Below are positions 53,087 through 62,064 of a stretch of DNA of 64,000 bases, piece after piece. The stretch covers positions 434,001-498,000 of the forward strand of contig CAWBQO010000003.1 in assembly GCA_963790965.1 (NCBI GenBank). The letters are read 5' to 3'. Each line of letters begins with the position of its first letter. Position 1 is the stretch's first letter. Both the position numbers and the translations under genes were made by a program. The notes beneath the pieces are model-generated. The model made no database searches. It had not been told where the DNA came from and saw nothing but the letters and a program-made list of their open reading frames with translations. The stretch is from CAWBQO01 sp963790965. GTDB taxonomy: Bacteria; Bacteroidota; Rhodothermia; Rhodothermales; DASSAV01.

Positions 53087-54331
53087 TCAGGTCACCGGCC
53101 CATTCTCGGTGGGAATGAAGGACTGGTACTTGCCGGATCGTGTCGCGTGCTCAATAACATCGAACGCGGTGCCGAGTTCGTCCTTCGTATTCCAGACAAA
53201 GGGGGCGAGGCGCAGCAGGTGGCCGAGACGGCTGTCGGTGAGGACGCCCTGAGTTTTCAAATAGGCGCAGAGACGGTCGGCGTGCGGCACGTCGAGTATC
53301 ACCATCGCGCCTCGCCGCTCGGCCGATCTCGGTGAACGAACCGTCAGCCCGGCCGCGTCGCTGCGGGCGATGCAGTACTCCGTCTTCGCCAGCGTGTCGG
53401 CACGGACGTTTTCGAGGCCGGCACCGAGGAGGATGCGCGCACCCTCGACGGCGTGGTACATGGACGCGATGGCGGGCGTCCCTCCAAGAAAGCGGCGGCG
53501 CACGGACGGTGCCGGGGTATGCCGCAGAGAAAAGTCGAACGGATCGGCCGTTGCAAACCAGCCGGAGACGCGGGGGGTGAGCGAGAGGCCCGGGCGCACG
53601 TAGACGTAGGCGTTGCCCGATGAACCGGAAGCTTCTTTGAGCAATCCGCCCACGTAAACGTCCGCGCCAATCGCTTGCACGTCGACGGGGTATGAACCGG
53701 TGGTGTGGTAACCATCCACGAGCAGAAGGCCTCCGGCTTCGTGAACACGGTCGGACAGTTCGCGCAGAAAACCGTTCGGCAGCCTTTCTCCCGTCGCAAA
53801 CGCAACATGACTGACGCAGACGAGGGCGGTCTGTTCACCGATGCCGGCAAGCAGCGCTTCTCGGTCGAGGAACCCATCAGGCGCGGGAGGCAGCATCTGC
53901 GCCGACAGGCCCAACATTTCAGCCCAACGCTGCGCCGAGTGGCCGACGGACGGGAAGGCATCTTCCGTCAGAAGGACGTCGCGGCGGCTCGCAGAGAACG
54001 GTTCAGGCGAGGAGAGGACGCACTGAATTGCCCAATGGACGTTCGGCAGCAGAATGCATGTACCCTCGGGCGCGCCGACGAGCGGTGCGATGAACCGGTC
54101 GCCGAGATACTCCGGCAGCGTCCACCAACCCACACGCTCGCCGGAATCAGGAAGCCAATGGTTAGGCACCCTGTTCCAGGCATCGACGCCAAACTGCCGC
54201 CAATCTTCGGCAAAGGCCGCCATCATCGACGGAACGGACTGCGGCATGAGGCCGTGCGTGAATGCGCGCAGCTCGACCGCCCCCTGCGGAACGGGGTCAA
54301 CGAACGAGCTGCGGAGGTCCAGAGGCGTCAT
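53087..54331 (-). CDS. PLP-dependent aminotransferase class V / kynureninase-like
   Basis: The 414-residue fold-type I PLP enzyme has 'LLVDGYHTTGSYPVDV' for the cofactor-ring Asp and GGLLKEASGSSGNAYVYV, whose Lys is the likely internal aldimine. The general class V layout is present, and parts resemble kynureninase or isopenicillin-N-epimerase-like proteins, but the canonical kynureninase CSYKYLN motif is absent. The substrate is therefore not assigned. ATG 54331 is used because the rpmA terminator overlaps the longer N-terminus from 54352. Confidence 0.75.
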   Translation of the reverse strand: MTPLDLRSSFVDPVPQGAVELRAFTHGLMPQSVPSMMAAFAEDWRQFGVDAWNRVPNHWLPDSGERVGWWTLPEYLGDRFIAPLVGAPEGTCILLPNVHWAIQCVLSSPEPFSASRRDVLLTEDAFPSVGHSAQRWAEMLGLSAQMLPPAPDGFLDREALLAGIGEQTALVCVSHVAFATGERLPNGFLRELSDRVHEAGGLLLVDGYHTTGSYPVDVQAIGADVYVGGLLKEASGSSGNAYVYVRPGLSLTPRVSGWFATADPFDFSLRHTPAPSVRRRFLGGTPAIASMYHAVEGARILLGAGLENVRADTLAKTEYCIARSDAAGLTVRSPRSAERRGAMVILDVPHADRLCAYLKTQGVLTDSRLGHLLRLAPFVWNTKDELGTAFDVIEHATRSGKYQSFIPTENGPVT

Positions 54332-54353
54332 CTGTAGCGACCATATAAACAAA

Positions 54354-54385
54354 AGAAGGCTCCTACACAGGTGCAGGAGCCTTCT
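54354..54385 (-). terminator. Terminator of the rplU-rpmA transcript
   Basis: AGAAGGCTCCT / AGGAGCCTTCT (11 bp, 10-nt loop); the minus-strand tail is TTTTG. It lies 18 nt downstream of the rpmA stop. Confidence 0.8.
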
Positions 54386-54403
54386 CGGAACGTGCGAAAT
54401 GGA

Positions 54404-54664
54404 TCAGGCGGCGACGCCTTCCACATTTACAAAGCGGCGATCGTTGCGGCCTTTCGAGAAGCGGACGTGTCCGTCGGCCAGCGCGAAGAGCGTGTCATCG
54501 CTGCCCTTGCCGACGTTGATGCCGGGGTGGAACTTCGTGCCACGCTGGCGAACGATGATGCCGCCTGCGGAGACAAAAGAGCCACCGTAAACTTTCACAC
54601 CGAGCATCTTCGGGTTGGAATCGCGTCCGTTCCTGGTCGAGCCTGCGCCTTTTTTATGTGCCAT
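54404..54664 (-). CDS. rpmA: 50S ribosomal protein L27
   Basis: The 86-residue L27 starts MAHKKGAGSTRNGRDSNPK and continues with GGSFVSAGGIIVRQRG and FHPGINVGKGSDDTLFA. There is no N-terminal extension of the type cleaved in Firmicutes. It is 49 nt after rplU in the usual rplU-rpmA order. Confidence 0.98.
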   Translation of the reverse strand: MAHKKGAGSTRNGRDSNPKMLGVKVYGGSFVSAGGIIVRQRGTKFHPGINVGKGSDDTLFALADGHVRFSKGRNDRRFVNVEGVAA

Positions 54665-54713
54665 GATCGGTTCGGAGATAAATACTGGTCAGAAACAAGA
54701 GGAGGTAAGCCGG

Positions 54714-55061
54714 TCAGGCTGCGGAGTCCGCGTTTTCGGTCTCGTTGCCGAGAGAGACGGCTCCAATTTCGAGCTGCGTATACTGCTGGCGGTGGCCTTT
54801 CTTCAGCCGATACCGTTTGCGCCGCTTCTTCTTGAAGACGAGCATTTTGTCGCCCTTGAGGTGGCGCATCACGCGCGCGGACACGGTTGCGCCGGAAACG
54901 ACCGGAGCGCCAACATGAACGTCTCCGTTCCCCGCCACGAGCAGAACCTGGCCGAGCGTAAGGGTGCTGTCGACGTCGGCTTGCAGCCTCGGGACGTACA
55001 GTTTGGCGTTTTCGACGGCCTTGAACTGTTTTCCCGCTATTTCTACGATTGCGTACATCAT
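54714..55061 (-). CDS. rplU: 50S ribosomal protein L21
   Basis: The 115-residue L21 has an N-terminal YAIVEIAGKQFKAVENAK and the basic KKKRRKRYRLKKGHRQQYTQLEI motif. Two adjacent ATGs lie after GAGG; ATG 55058 has the better spacing. The last ~10 residues (ETENADSAA) are an acidic extension. Confidence 0.97.
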   Translation of the reverse strand: MMYAIVEIAGKQFKAVENAKLYVPRLQADVDSTLTLGQVLLVAGNGDVHVGAPVVSGATVSARVMRHLKGDKMLVFKKKRRKRYRLKKGHRQQYTQLEIGAVSLGNETENADSAA

Positions 55062-55183
55062 TAACCTCTACTTTGGTGCGCCGGGTTGAGTACCGGCGCG
55101 AGAGAATCGGCACGCTGCGTGCCGGAACATAGCCTGCTAATATAAGGATTATCGCCCTCGAAGGCAACTACCTGTTTAAACTT

Positions 55184-55876
55184 ATGGAGCTTACCCTACC
55201 CACGAGTGGATTTGTGCTGCAACCAGGCAAGATCATTTGCGTCGGCCGAAATTACGCAAAGCACGCGGCGGAAATGCGATCCGACCTGCCGGAGCGCCCC
55301 ATGCTCTTCCTGAAGCCTCCCACGGCACTGGTCGGGCATGGAGGCAAAGTCATCATCCCGAGGATGTCCGACGAGGTTCATCATGAGGTGGAGCTGGTTG
55401 TGGCCATCGGGCAGGGCGGCAAGGGCATCCCCGAAGCCCGCGCCATGGACCACGTGGACGGCTACGCCGTAGGATTGGACATGACGGCGCGCGACCTGCA
55501 GGCCGAGGCGAAAAAGCGGGGCGAACCCTGGTCGGTGGCAAAAGGCTTCGACACCTTCGCCCCGATCGGCCCGCTCGTGGCAGCGCGAGAAGTCGCAGAT
55601 CCGCAGGCGCTCTCGATCCGACTTACCATCAACGGGGAGGGGCGGCAGGAAGGCAACACCGCCGACATGATCTTCTCTGTTGCGAAGCTCGTCGCGTATT
55701 GTTCGACCATCTTCACGCTCATGCCGGGCGATCTGATCTACACCGGCACCCCGGAAGGCGTCGGACCGGTGAAGGAAGGCGACGTGCTGGAGGCAACCGT
55801 ACAAGGCTTCCCGCCCCTGAGAGTGCGCGTGCGAAAGGAAGAAAGCGAGGAGCGTCCGGCCGCACCCTCCCTTTGA
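55184..55876 (+). CDS. Fumarylacetoacetate hydrolase-family protein
   Basis: The 230-residue single-domain FAH protein starts with strand-rich sequence and has 'GKIICVGRNYAKHAAEM'. The metal site is HHEVELVVAIGQ with the YAVGLDMTARDLQ segment, and the PGDLIYTGTPEGVGPV loop follows. Family members include hydrolases, decarboxylases and isomerases such as YcgM-type acylpyruvases; the reaction cannot be assigned by eye. It is divergent from rplU across 122 nt. Confidence 0.9.
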   Translation: MELTLPTSGFVLQPGKIICVGRNYAKHAAEMRSDLPERPMLFLKPPTALVGHGGKVIIPRMSDEVHHEVELVVAIGQGGKGIPEARAMDHVDGYAVGLDMTARDLQAEAKKRGEPWSVAKGFDTFAPIGPLVAAREVADPQALSIRLTINGEGRQEGNTADMIFSVAKLVAYCSTIFTLMPGDLIYTGTPEGVGPVKEGDVLEATVQGFPPLRVRVRKEESEERPAAPSL

Positions 55877-55892
55877 CCTACCCGCGACACGA

Positions 55893-56936
55893 TTACTGAC
55901 GGACGGGTCGAGCGAAGTGCGCCAAGATCACTTCGGCGGCCCGTTCTGCGTCTGCGATGGACACATCGAGGTGGGTGGTCGCGCGGATCGTGCTTGGCCC
56001 GAACGCGGACATCAACACGCCGTTTTCTGCGAGCAGGGAGAGAACCGGCTCCGCAGGTCCATCCACCACGTCGAACATGACGATGTTCGTCTCCACCTGA
56101 TCAAGGTTAACGCGCAAACCCCGGGTCGCCGCGACGGCCTCCGCAATGATCCGCGCTCTGCGATGGTCTTCGGCAAGCTTCGCGCGGTTGTGATCGAGGG
56201 CGTACAGGCCCGCGGCGGCAAGAATCCCCACCTGCCGCATACCACCTCCGAACATCTTTCGATACCGGTGCGCCTCGTGAATCGATGCGGCATCGCCCAC
56301 GAGCAGCGAGCCGACGGGAGCGCCAAGACCCTTGGACAGGCATACCGTAACGGTGTCAAATGGGCGCGCGTACGCCGCTTCAGAGATGCCCGACGCCACC
56401 GAGGCATTCCAGAGCCGTGCGCCGTCCAGGTGCAACTTCAATCCGTGCTTCCTTGCTACACGGGCAGCCGCTTCGAGCGCATTGAGCGGATAAACAACGC
56501 CCCCCGCCTTGTTGATCGTGTTTTCGAGGCAAAGTAGCCGGGATCGCGGCTCCCAGTACTTGCCCGAACGCACTCCTTCTTCCACGGCTTCCGGCGAGAG
56601 AATGCCGTTCACCCCGTCGATGACGTTGAGCTGAACACCGGAGAGAAGGCCCGCCGCGCCGGACTCATAGTTGAAGATGTGGCTCTGGCGCTCCAGAAGG
56701 ACTTCGTCGCCCGGCTGGGTGTGAACCTTCAGCGCGAGCTGGTTGCTCATGACGCCGCTCGGCACGAACAGCGCGGCTTCCTTTCCGAGAAGCTCCGCCA
56801 CACGCTCCTGCAGTTCGGCGACGGTCGGGTCCTCGCCATAAACATCATCGCCCACCTCGGCGGACGCCATGGCGGCGCGCATCTCAGCGCTCGGGCGGGT
56901 GACGGTATCGCTTCGAAGATCTATAGGACGGCTCAA
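55893..56936 (-). CDS. Low-specificity L-threonine aldolase-like enzyme
   Basis: This 347-residue fold-type I PLP enzyme cleaves L-threonine or allo-threonine to glycine and acetaldehyde. The N-terminus MSRPIDLRSDTVTRP and HLDGARLWNASVA are typical, and the Lys aldimine is in CLSKGLGAPVGS. There is no ATG in front of the conserved start, so TTG 56936 is the likely initiation codon. It converges on the FAH gene with a 16-nt gap. Confidence 0.9.
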   Translation of the reverse strand: MSRPIDLRSDTVTRPSAEMRAAMASAEVGDDVYGEDPTVAELQERVAELLGKEAALFVPSGVMSNQLALKVHTQPGDEVLLERQSHIFNYESGAAGLLSGVQLNVIDGVNGILSPEAVEEGVRSGKYWEPRSRLLCLENTINKAGGVVYPLNALEAAARVARKHGLKLHLDGARLWNASVASGISEAAYARPFDTVTVCLSKGLGAPVGSLLVGDAASIHEAHRYRKMFGGGMRQVGILAAAGLYALDHNRAKLAEDHRRARIIAEAVAATRGLRVNLDQVETNIVMFDVVDGPAEPVLSLLAENGVLMSAFGPSTIRATTHLDVSIADAERAAEVILAHFARPVRQ

Positions 56937-56970
56937 TGACTTGCAGTTTGGAGCCGATGCACGCGGGCGG

Positions 56971-57684
56971 TTACCACCCCATTATGCGCATTCGGCCGAG
57001 AATGGTAGAAGCATAGCCGCCCATGCGCTGTGGCGTGCGGCGGCGAGGGCTGGGAATCACAGCGGCAAGTGACGCCGCCTGGCGGCGGGAAAGGTCTGCC
57101 GCCGAACGGTCGTAATAGTGCTGCGCGGCAGCTTCAGCTCCATAGACGCCGCGTCCCCATTCAATTACATTGAGATAGAGGTAAAGGATGCGGTCTTTTG
57201 ACAGGAGGCCTTCCGCCATGTAGGTCAACGGAAGCTCGATCCCCTTGCGTATAATCGAGCTGTGGGTCGTCTGAAAGAGGTTCTTGACCAACTGTTGCGT
57301 GATCGTTGATCCACCGCGCCAGACGCGGCCCCGCCGTCGATTATCCTCCACCGCCTTCTGGATCGCATCCCAATCTACGCCGCTGTGTTCGTAGAACCGG
57401 CCGTCTTCCGCCGCAATCACGGCGTGCTGCAGATCGAGGTCGATCTTGCTTAAAGCACGCGGTTTATACGCCTTATGGTACGGCTTGTCCTCGAAGAACG
57501 ACTCGATGCGGCGCTGCAACTGAACGCCGGTGGTCGGCGGCGGGACGATGTTGTAGGAGAGCAGGAGCAGGGCGCAGATGCCGTAGTACGTTGCGCCAAC
57601 CATGAACGGCAGGAGCAGCACGCCGCCCAGGAACTTCCAGACGGCGTGCCCGGCCGATTTACGTTTGCGTCCGCGCTGGCTCAC
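56971..57684 (-). CDS. mtgA: Monofunctional peptidoglycan transglycosylase
   Basis: This 237-residue GT51 enzyme polymerises glycan strands. One N-terminal transmembrane helix (about 18-42) is followed by the catalytic VIAAEDGRFYEHSGVDW (Glu), the GGSTITQQLVKN motif and the RILYLYLNVIEWG segment. The start codon is GTG. It sits with greA and the threonine aldolase on the minus strand. Confidence 0.93.
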   Translation of the reverse strand: MSQRGRKRKSAGHAVWKFLGGVLLLPFMVGATYYGICALLLLSYNIVPPPTTGVQLQRRIESFFEDKPYHKAYKPRALSKIDLDLQHAVIAAEDGRFYEHSGVDWDAIQKAVEDNRRRGRVWRGGSTITQQLVKNLFQTTHSSIIRKGIELPLTYMAEGLLSKDRILYLYLNVIEWGRGVYGAEAAAQHYYDRSAADLSRRQAASLAAVIPSPRRRTPQRMGGYASTILGRMRIMGW

Positions 57685-57723
57685 TACAGGTGTATCGAAA
57701 AGTTGAGCGACGAGAAACGGCGA

Positions 57724-58200
57724 TTACCGGCTGATCCCGAGCACCTTCAGCTTCATGCGGCCGGCGGGCACCTTGATCTCGACCTCGTCGCCCACGCCTT
57801 TGCCGAGGAGTCCTTTACCTACCGGTGAGGTGACGGAGATTTTGCCGGAGGCGAGGTCGGCCTCCTGTGCCGAGACGAGCGTATACTCCTGCTCCATCCC
57901 GTTCTGCATGTTCTTCACACGCACCTTTGAGAGAATGAACGCTTTGGACGCGTCAATCTGCGTTTCGTCCACGATACGGGCGTTCGAGATTACCTGCTCC
58001 AACTGCGCGATCTTCGCTTCGAGATGCCCCTGTTCCTCCTTCGCGGCGTCATATTCGGCATTTTCCGACAGATCGCCTTGCGCGCGCGCTTCCGCGATGG
58101 CGTTGGCTATCCGCGCCCGTCCTTTCGTGCGGAGAAATTGCAGTTCGTCCTTCAGCTTCTGAATACCTTCGGCGGTGAGGTAGGTGGTCTTCTGCAACAT
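57724..58200 (-). CDS. greA: Transcription elongation factor GreA
   Basis: The 158-residue protein rescues backtracked RNA polymerase. The N-terminal coiled coil has 'LKDELQFLRTKGRARIANAIAEARAQGDLSENAEY', with the acidic tip DLSENAEY. The C-terminal domain includes VGKGLLGKGVGDEVEI. ATG 58200 starts the canonical MLQKTTYLTAEG; the longer frame to 58323 is not protein-like. Confidence 0.95.
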   Translation of the reverse strand: MLQKTTYLTAEGIQKLKDELQFLRTKGRARIANAIAEARAQGDLSENAEYDAAKEEQGHLEAKIAQLEQVISNARIVDETQIDASKAFILSKVRVKNMQNGMEQEYTLVSAQEADLASGKISVTSPVGKGLLGKGVGDEVEIKVPAGRMKLKVLGISR

Positions 58201-58364
58201 AAGCTTAAGCGCCCGGAGCCTCCGGGTAATAAAAAGAGATCGCCACGGCCTTAGAGGCTGCGGCGAACGGTAATGATTTGCTTTGGAAACGTCACGCGCA
58301 GCGCTGCGCAGCGCGGCGTCCAAGCCTGTAAACGAAGAGCGGAACCGCTTTGATCCCGCTCCTT

Positions 58365-59075
58365 TTACCAGCCCGAGCGCCTTGCCTCCATCCCACTATC
58401 GACCTCCTCCGGCTCAGTAGAGGCCGGAGCGTGCGCGCTGTCCTTGCTTGCAGCCGGACGCCTTTTATTTGTTCGGGCGACGAGCGGCGGCAAGGGAGAG
58501 GGGCGCGGCGCTTCGATAATGCGCCGGGCCGTCCACCACGAGCGCTGCCAGTATCGGTCCGACAAATCGGAGATCATCACCCCTTGACTCTCCGAAGCGT
58601 GCGCGAATCGTCCGCCGCCAAGGTAAATGCCGACGTGATTGGAGCGCGACGGTTTGAAGAAGACGAGATCGCCCGGGACGAGTTCTTCCTGAGATACCGC
58701 AATGCCCATTTCAACTTGTTCGTACGTCGAACGGGGAAGTCCAACGTTCAAAGCATCGCGGTAGATGCACATGACGAAGGCCGAGCAATCGACGCCGTTC
58801 TTGTCGACGCCACCGAAGACGTGCTGCGTACCTTCCCATCCTGCTATTTCGCTGCGCAAGAGACTTTCAATTCGCGCCGCGTGGGGAGAGGGGGGCCGCC
58901 GGGAAGGCGTCGCATCGCCATGCGCCGGCACATCGACGCGAGCTGTTCCCTTTGCGGGGACTGCGACCGGCGAAACGGTTTCCCGTGTGGCCGAACAGCC
59001 GGTGAGGATCTGAAGGGCCAGAGCGAGGACCAACAGTCCTGCGCCGCCAGAAACGGGTTTGTTGGTGAAGCGCAT
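58365..59075 (-). CDS. NlpC/P60 cell-wall peptidase lipoprotein
   Basis: The 236-residue protein has a lipobox (LTGC, Cys27). The papain-like domain has the catalytic Cys97 (GVDCSAF), His147 (SNHVGIY) and a third polar residue near His159 (FAHAS). The tail (APASTEPEEVDSG) is Pro/Glu-rich. Family members cut gamma-D-Glu-diamino acid bonds in peptidoglycan. ATG 59075 is chosen for the signal peptide. Confidence 0.9.
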   Translation of the reverse strand: MRFTNKPVSGGAGLLVLALALQILTGCSATRETVSPVAVPAKGTARVDVPAHGDATPSRRPPSPHAARIESLLRSEIAGWEGTQHVFGGVDKNGVDCSAFVMCIYRDALNVGLPRSTYEQVEMGIAVSQEELVPGDLVFFKPSRSNHVGIYLGGGRFAHASESQGVMISDLSDRYWQRSWWTARRIIEAPRPSPLPPLVARTNKRRPAASKDSAHAPASTEPEEVDSGMEARRSGW

Positions 59076-59500
59076 AAAAAGCGTTACAGATGTACATGCC
59101 GCCGCAGGGGGCGGACTGTGCCGAAACATCGCTATTTTACGACATATCAGCGAGAGCTTCAAGTTTCGCCATGCCGACTGGAGAGGTATCGGCGTTCAGA
59201 TGATAAAATGTAGGTTCTTCAGGGGCAACGGGGAACGGCTCTTTGCCTGAATCCAACCTCATGCGTGACAAGCAGCAAACTGGAACGGAGGGAAGAATCT
59301 CTGGACGCGCGCATAAGGCTGGTCGCTGAGGTAAGTCGCGGGCGCATGATGAAAATGCGACAGACAATGGGCATAGGACGGGTGCCGGCGGGTTGCGGCG
59401 TGAATCTTGCTTCAAGTATGCGTAAGTGGGCGCGAGCGGGGATATTGAATCCTGTTCGGGCGTATAGAGAGAACGGGATCATCAGGGTGCAGGTGGACAC
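59076..59500. other. Divergent gap, weak ORF only
   Basis: These 425 bases separate the NlpC/P60 lipoprotein (leftward) and a small membrane protein (rightward). A 79-codon frame at 59265-59504 overlaps the next start by 4 nt (ATGA) but has no recognisable pattern, so it is not called. Confidence 0.4.
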
Positions 59501-59851
59501 ATGAAAGCGCAAAAGGATTGGGTCATTTTGACAGCCGTAGCCGCTGTTGGCGGCTTGACGGCCGCGTTCCTGTTTGGGCCGAAAGCCTGGCGTGACTGCC
59601 CGGCGAACTGGGCCGGTAACGCCCGGAAGCGTTCGGTCTGGCTCGATGAGTATCTGAACGAGATTAGCGGACGGCTCGACGCGCTGGAACAGCAGATCGA
59701 TGAAACGACCGAAGACTTCGCGCAGCGCTACGAAGAAGCGCGCCGCCGCGCTCTGGCGTCGATCATGCCCAATCTGGATGCCAACGGCAATGCGCTTCGG
59801 TTGACGCGCTCGGATCTCGATCACGATCTGCCCCGTATGCCACGCGGGTAG
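59501..59851 (+). CDS. Small membrane-anchored coiled-coil protein
   Basis: The 116-residue protein has one N-terminal transmembrane segment (about 8-26). A helical, charged region follows (LDEYLNEISGRLDALEQQIDETTEDFAQRYEEARRRA in heptad-like form), with a polar tail after it. It looks YtxH-like in layout but is not confidently that family. Function unknown. Confidence 0.65.
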   Translation: MKAQKDWVILTAVAAVGGLTAAFLFGPKAWRDCPANWAGNARKRSVWLDEYLNEISGRLDALEQQIDETTEDFAQRYEEARRRALASIMPNLDANGNALRLTRSDLDHDLPRMPRG

Positions 59852-59953
59852 ACCGCATCGCATCCGCTCGGATCAACTGAACCGGATCTTCGGTGCCCGG
59901 CTGCTCGTTCGCAGTGTCACATAGTTGTTGTAACGTATATCGGTAAAGAACAT

Positions 59954-60472
59954 ATGCCCTATCCTGAAGCCCTTGTCGCCCCGATGCGGGAAGAATTGAC
60001 CCGCGCCGGGTTCACCGAACTGCGCACCGACGCCGATGTAAATAATGTTTTTGCAGAGGTGGCCGGGGAGACTACGCTGCTCGTGATCAATTCGGTCTGC
60101 GGTTGCGCGGCCGCTAACGCCCGCCCCGCCGCTCGGCTCGCCGTGAGCCACGACGGTCCTCAGCCCGACCGGCTCGTCACGGTGTTCGCCGGGCAGGATC
60201 TCGAAGCTACGCAGACCATGCGCAGCTATCTGGCAGGAATCCCGCCCTCTTCACCATTCATCGCCCTGTTCAAGGACGGCGATCCTGTGTACGTCGTGGA
60301 GCGCCGCCACATCGAGGGTCGGAGTGCGGGTGCAATCGCGGCCAACCTCGTAGACGCTTTTGAAAAGTTCTGCAATGGGGATTCGTCCGTTGCGGGAGAG
60401 ATCGAGCGTCCGGACGCCCCGGAAGAAGCCGTCGGCAACGGACTGCCCTCGACCTTCCGCTCGATCCTCTGA
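59954..60472 (+). CDS. BrxA/BrxB-family bacilliredoxin
   Basis: The 172-residue protein has the family's CGC active-site motif (Cys49-Gly50-Cys51 in NSVCGCAAANARP). It also has YPEALVAPMREEL at the N-terminus, VFAGQDLEATQTMR, and PSSPFIALFKDGD. Such proteins remove bacillithiol from oxidised proteins in organisms that make bacillithiol; whether this organism does is not shown. The C-terminus is about 25 residues longer than usual, with ERPDAPEEAVGNG. Confidence 0.85.
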   Translation: MPYPEALVAPMREELTRAGFTELRTDADVNNVFAEVAGETTLLVINSVCGCAAANARPAARLAVSHDGPQPDRLVTVFAGQDLEATQTMRSYLAGIPPSSPFIALFKDGDPVYVVERRHIEGRSAGAIAANLVDAFEKFCNGDSSVAGEIERPDAPEEAVGNGLPSTFRSIL

Positions 60473-60495
60473 TCGGCGGCAGAAGAGTTTTGCAG

Positions 60496-60525
60496 CGGGG
60501 CGTTAAGCAGCAGCTTTCCGCCCCG
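60496..60525. terminator. Bidirectional terminator between convergent genes
   Basis: CGGGGCG / CGCCCCG (7 bp, 16-nt loop) lies between the bacilliredoxin stop and the flippase stop, with GTTT after it. Confidence 0.6.
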
Positions 60526-60534
60526 TTTGCAGTA

Positions 60535-62064
60535 CTATGCCCTCTCGCCTGCGTCCCAATCCCGCGGAAGCAGGGGCATTTTGCGATTCAGGAGGAAGGC
60601 GTAGAGGAGTCCGGAAGCGACCGCCACGAGGGCGATGACCGCCGGTGACGCACCGAACCTTTGCGCCGCGAGTGTTGGCGCGAGGAAGGGGAGGGAGAAC
60701 GCTCCAAAAAGGACATACGGCGCAGCTATCTGACGAAACCGGACTTTCGCGACGGAGAGGAGGAGCACTATGTGCGCGATCCGAGCCAGCGAACCGGCAA
60801 TGCCAAGAAACAGCAGTGTCTGGTGGATGGAGCCGATCCGACCGCCGGCCACGAGGGCAGCTGCGGGCAGGAGGAACTGCAGGATGCTCGTCCACATTTC
60901 GAGCCGCTGCCGCTCCATCACGTCGTAGATGGCGGCGAGCGGTGCCGCCACCGACGCGAAGAAGAGCCACGGGGCCACGTACCGCACATACACGCCCGCT
61001 TCAACCCATTCGTTACCAAAGACGAAGGCGAAGAGGCTGGGGCCGGCCAGCATCAGCATGAGGGTAGGGAAGAGCGCAATCGCCACGAGGCGGCGATGCA
61101 CGGAGTCGGAGAGCGGAGCGACGCTTCCGTCCCGCGCGCGCCGTGCGGCATGGACGAAAAAGACCTGCCCGACGGCTCCCCCGATGAGTCCGAGCGGGAG
61201 CGCAAGAGCGTTAGATGCCTGCCCGAGTAAACCAAGGATTCGGTCACTCTCCAGGAAGAACAGCGGAAGGAGCAAGTACGGGAGGCGCGCGGTCGTTGCC
61301 GTGACGAGCGCGGCGGGGGCGGAGAAGAGCGAGAAGCGCCGGTAACGATGGGCCGCTGCCGCCATGCGGCGAGGTGTTGAGGCCTCGAGCAGCGGAGCGC
61401 CGTTTCCCTTAAGTCGGGCGGCGTAAATGGCTACGGCTGCAATTTGACCCACAATAAACCCGCCGATAAGGCCGCCCGGACCGGCGGCGCCGGCAGCAGC
61501 CGCACCGACGCGCGTGCCGCCGGTTGTGACACTCGTACCGACCTGCGCCGCGGTAATGCGGCCAAACCGGTGCGAGCGCGAGTACCAGATCTCCGCCAGT
61601 CGCACGAGCCGCATGAGCAGGAGCACGGGCCCGACGAGCGTAAGAAACGGCGCCGCCGACGGCATACCCATTGCGCGGGCAATATCGCCGGACCACGGGA
61701 TCAAAAGGGTACACAGCAGGGCGACGGCGATTGTGAGGACCAACGAAAGCCAGAAGACCGATGAGGCGTCGGCCGACTTCTCCGGCAGCATGATTGCTGT
61801 TTCGTACCGTAGCGAGGCAACGACGGCGAGGGTTGCCGTGACGGCCGTAAAGTAGGTGAGGACGCCGAACGCGGACGGCGGATACAGGCGGGTCAGTACG
61901 GGAAGCAACAGCAGCGAAAAGGCCGTTGAGGCGGTCGTACCCGTAAGAAGAGTCGCAACGGAACCCGAAAATCCGCCCACCGGCGCGGCCGGAGTCGCCC
62001 CCGCGTCGGCACCTCGCGGAAGCCTCGGAAAGCGCCTTTGGAACGGGTTACGGAGTGGAAACAC
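60535..62064 (-). CDS. Polysaccharide (O-antigen-type) flippase
   Basis: This 509-residue protein is highly hydrophobic with 12-14 probable helices and fits the MATE/MOP-type polysaccharide flippases (Wzx-like). Visible segments include GGFSGSVATLLTGTTASTAFSLL at the N-terminus and GLIGGFIVGQIAAVAIYAARL. It should export undecaprenyl-linked glycans across the inner membrane. The start is GTG 62064, overlapping the upstream frameshifted gene by 17 nt. Confidence 0.85.
   Translation of the reverse strand: MFPLRNPFQRRFPRLPRGADAGATPAAPVGGFSGSVATLLTGTTASTAFSLLLLPVLTRLYPPSAFGVLTYFTAVTATLAVVASLRYETAIMLPEKSADASSVFWLSLVLTIAVALLCTLLIPWSGDIARAMGMPSAAPFLTLVGPVLLLMRLVRLAEIWYSRSHRFGRITAAQVGTSVTTGGTRVGAAAAGAAGPGGLIGGFIVGQIAAVAIYAARLKGNGAPLLEASTPRRMAAAAHRYRRFSLFSAPAALVTATTARLPYLLLPLFFLESDRILGLLGQASNALALPLGLIGGAVGQVFFVHAARRARDGSVAPLSDSVHRRLVAIALFPTLMLMLAGPSLFAFVFGNEWVEAGVYVRYVAPWLFFASVAAPLAAIYDVMERQRLEMWTSILQFLLPAAALVAGGRIGSIHQTLLFLGIAGSLARIAHIVLLLSVAKVRFRQIAAPYVLFGAFSLPFLAPTLAAQRFGASPAVIALVAVASGLLYAFLLNRKMPLLPRDWDAGERA

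Noticed and set aside
59265..59504. 79-codon frame overlapping the small coiled-coil gene by 4 nt
   Set aside because: The frame has no recognisable pattern and no ribosome binding site; the overlap is likely chance.
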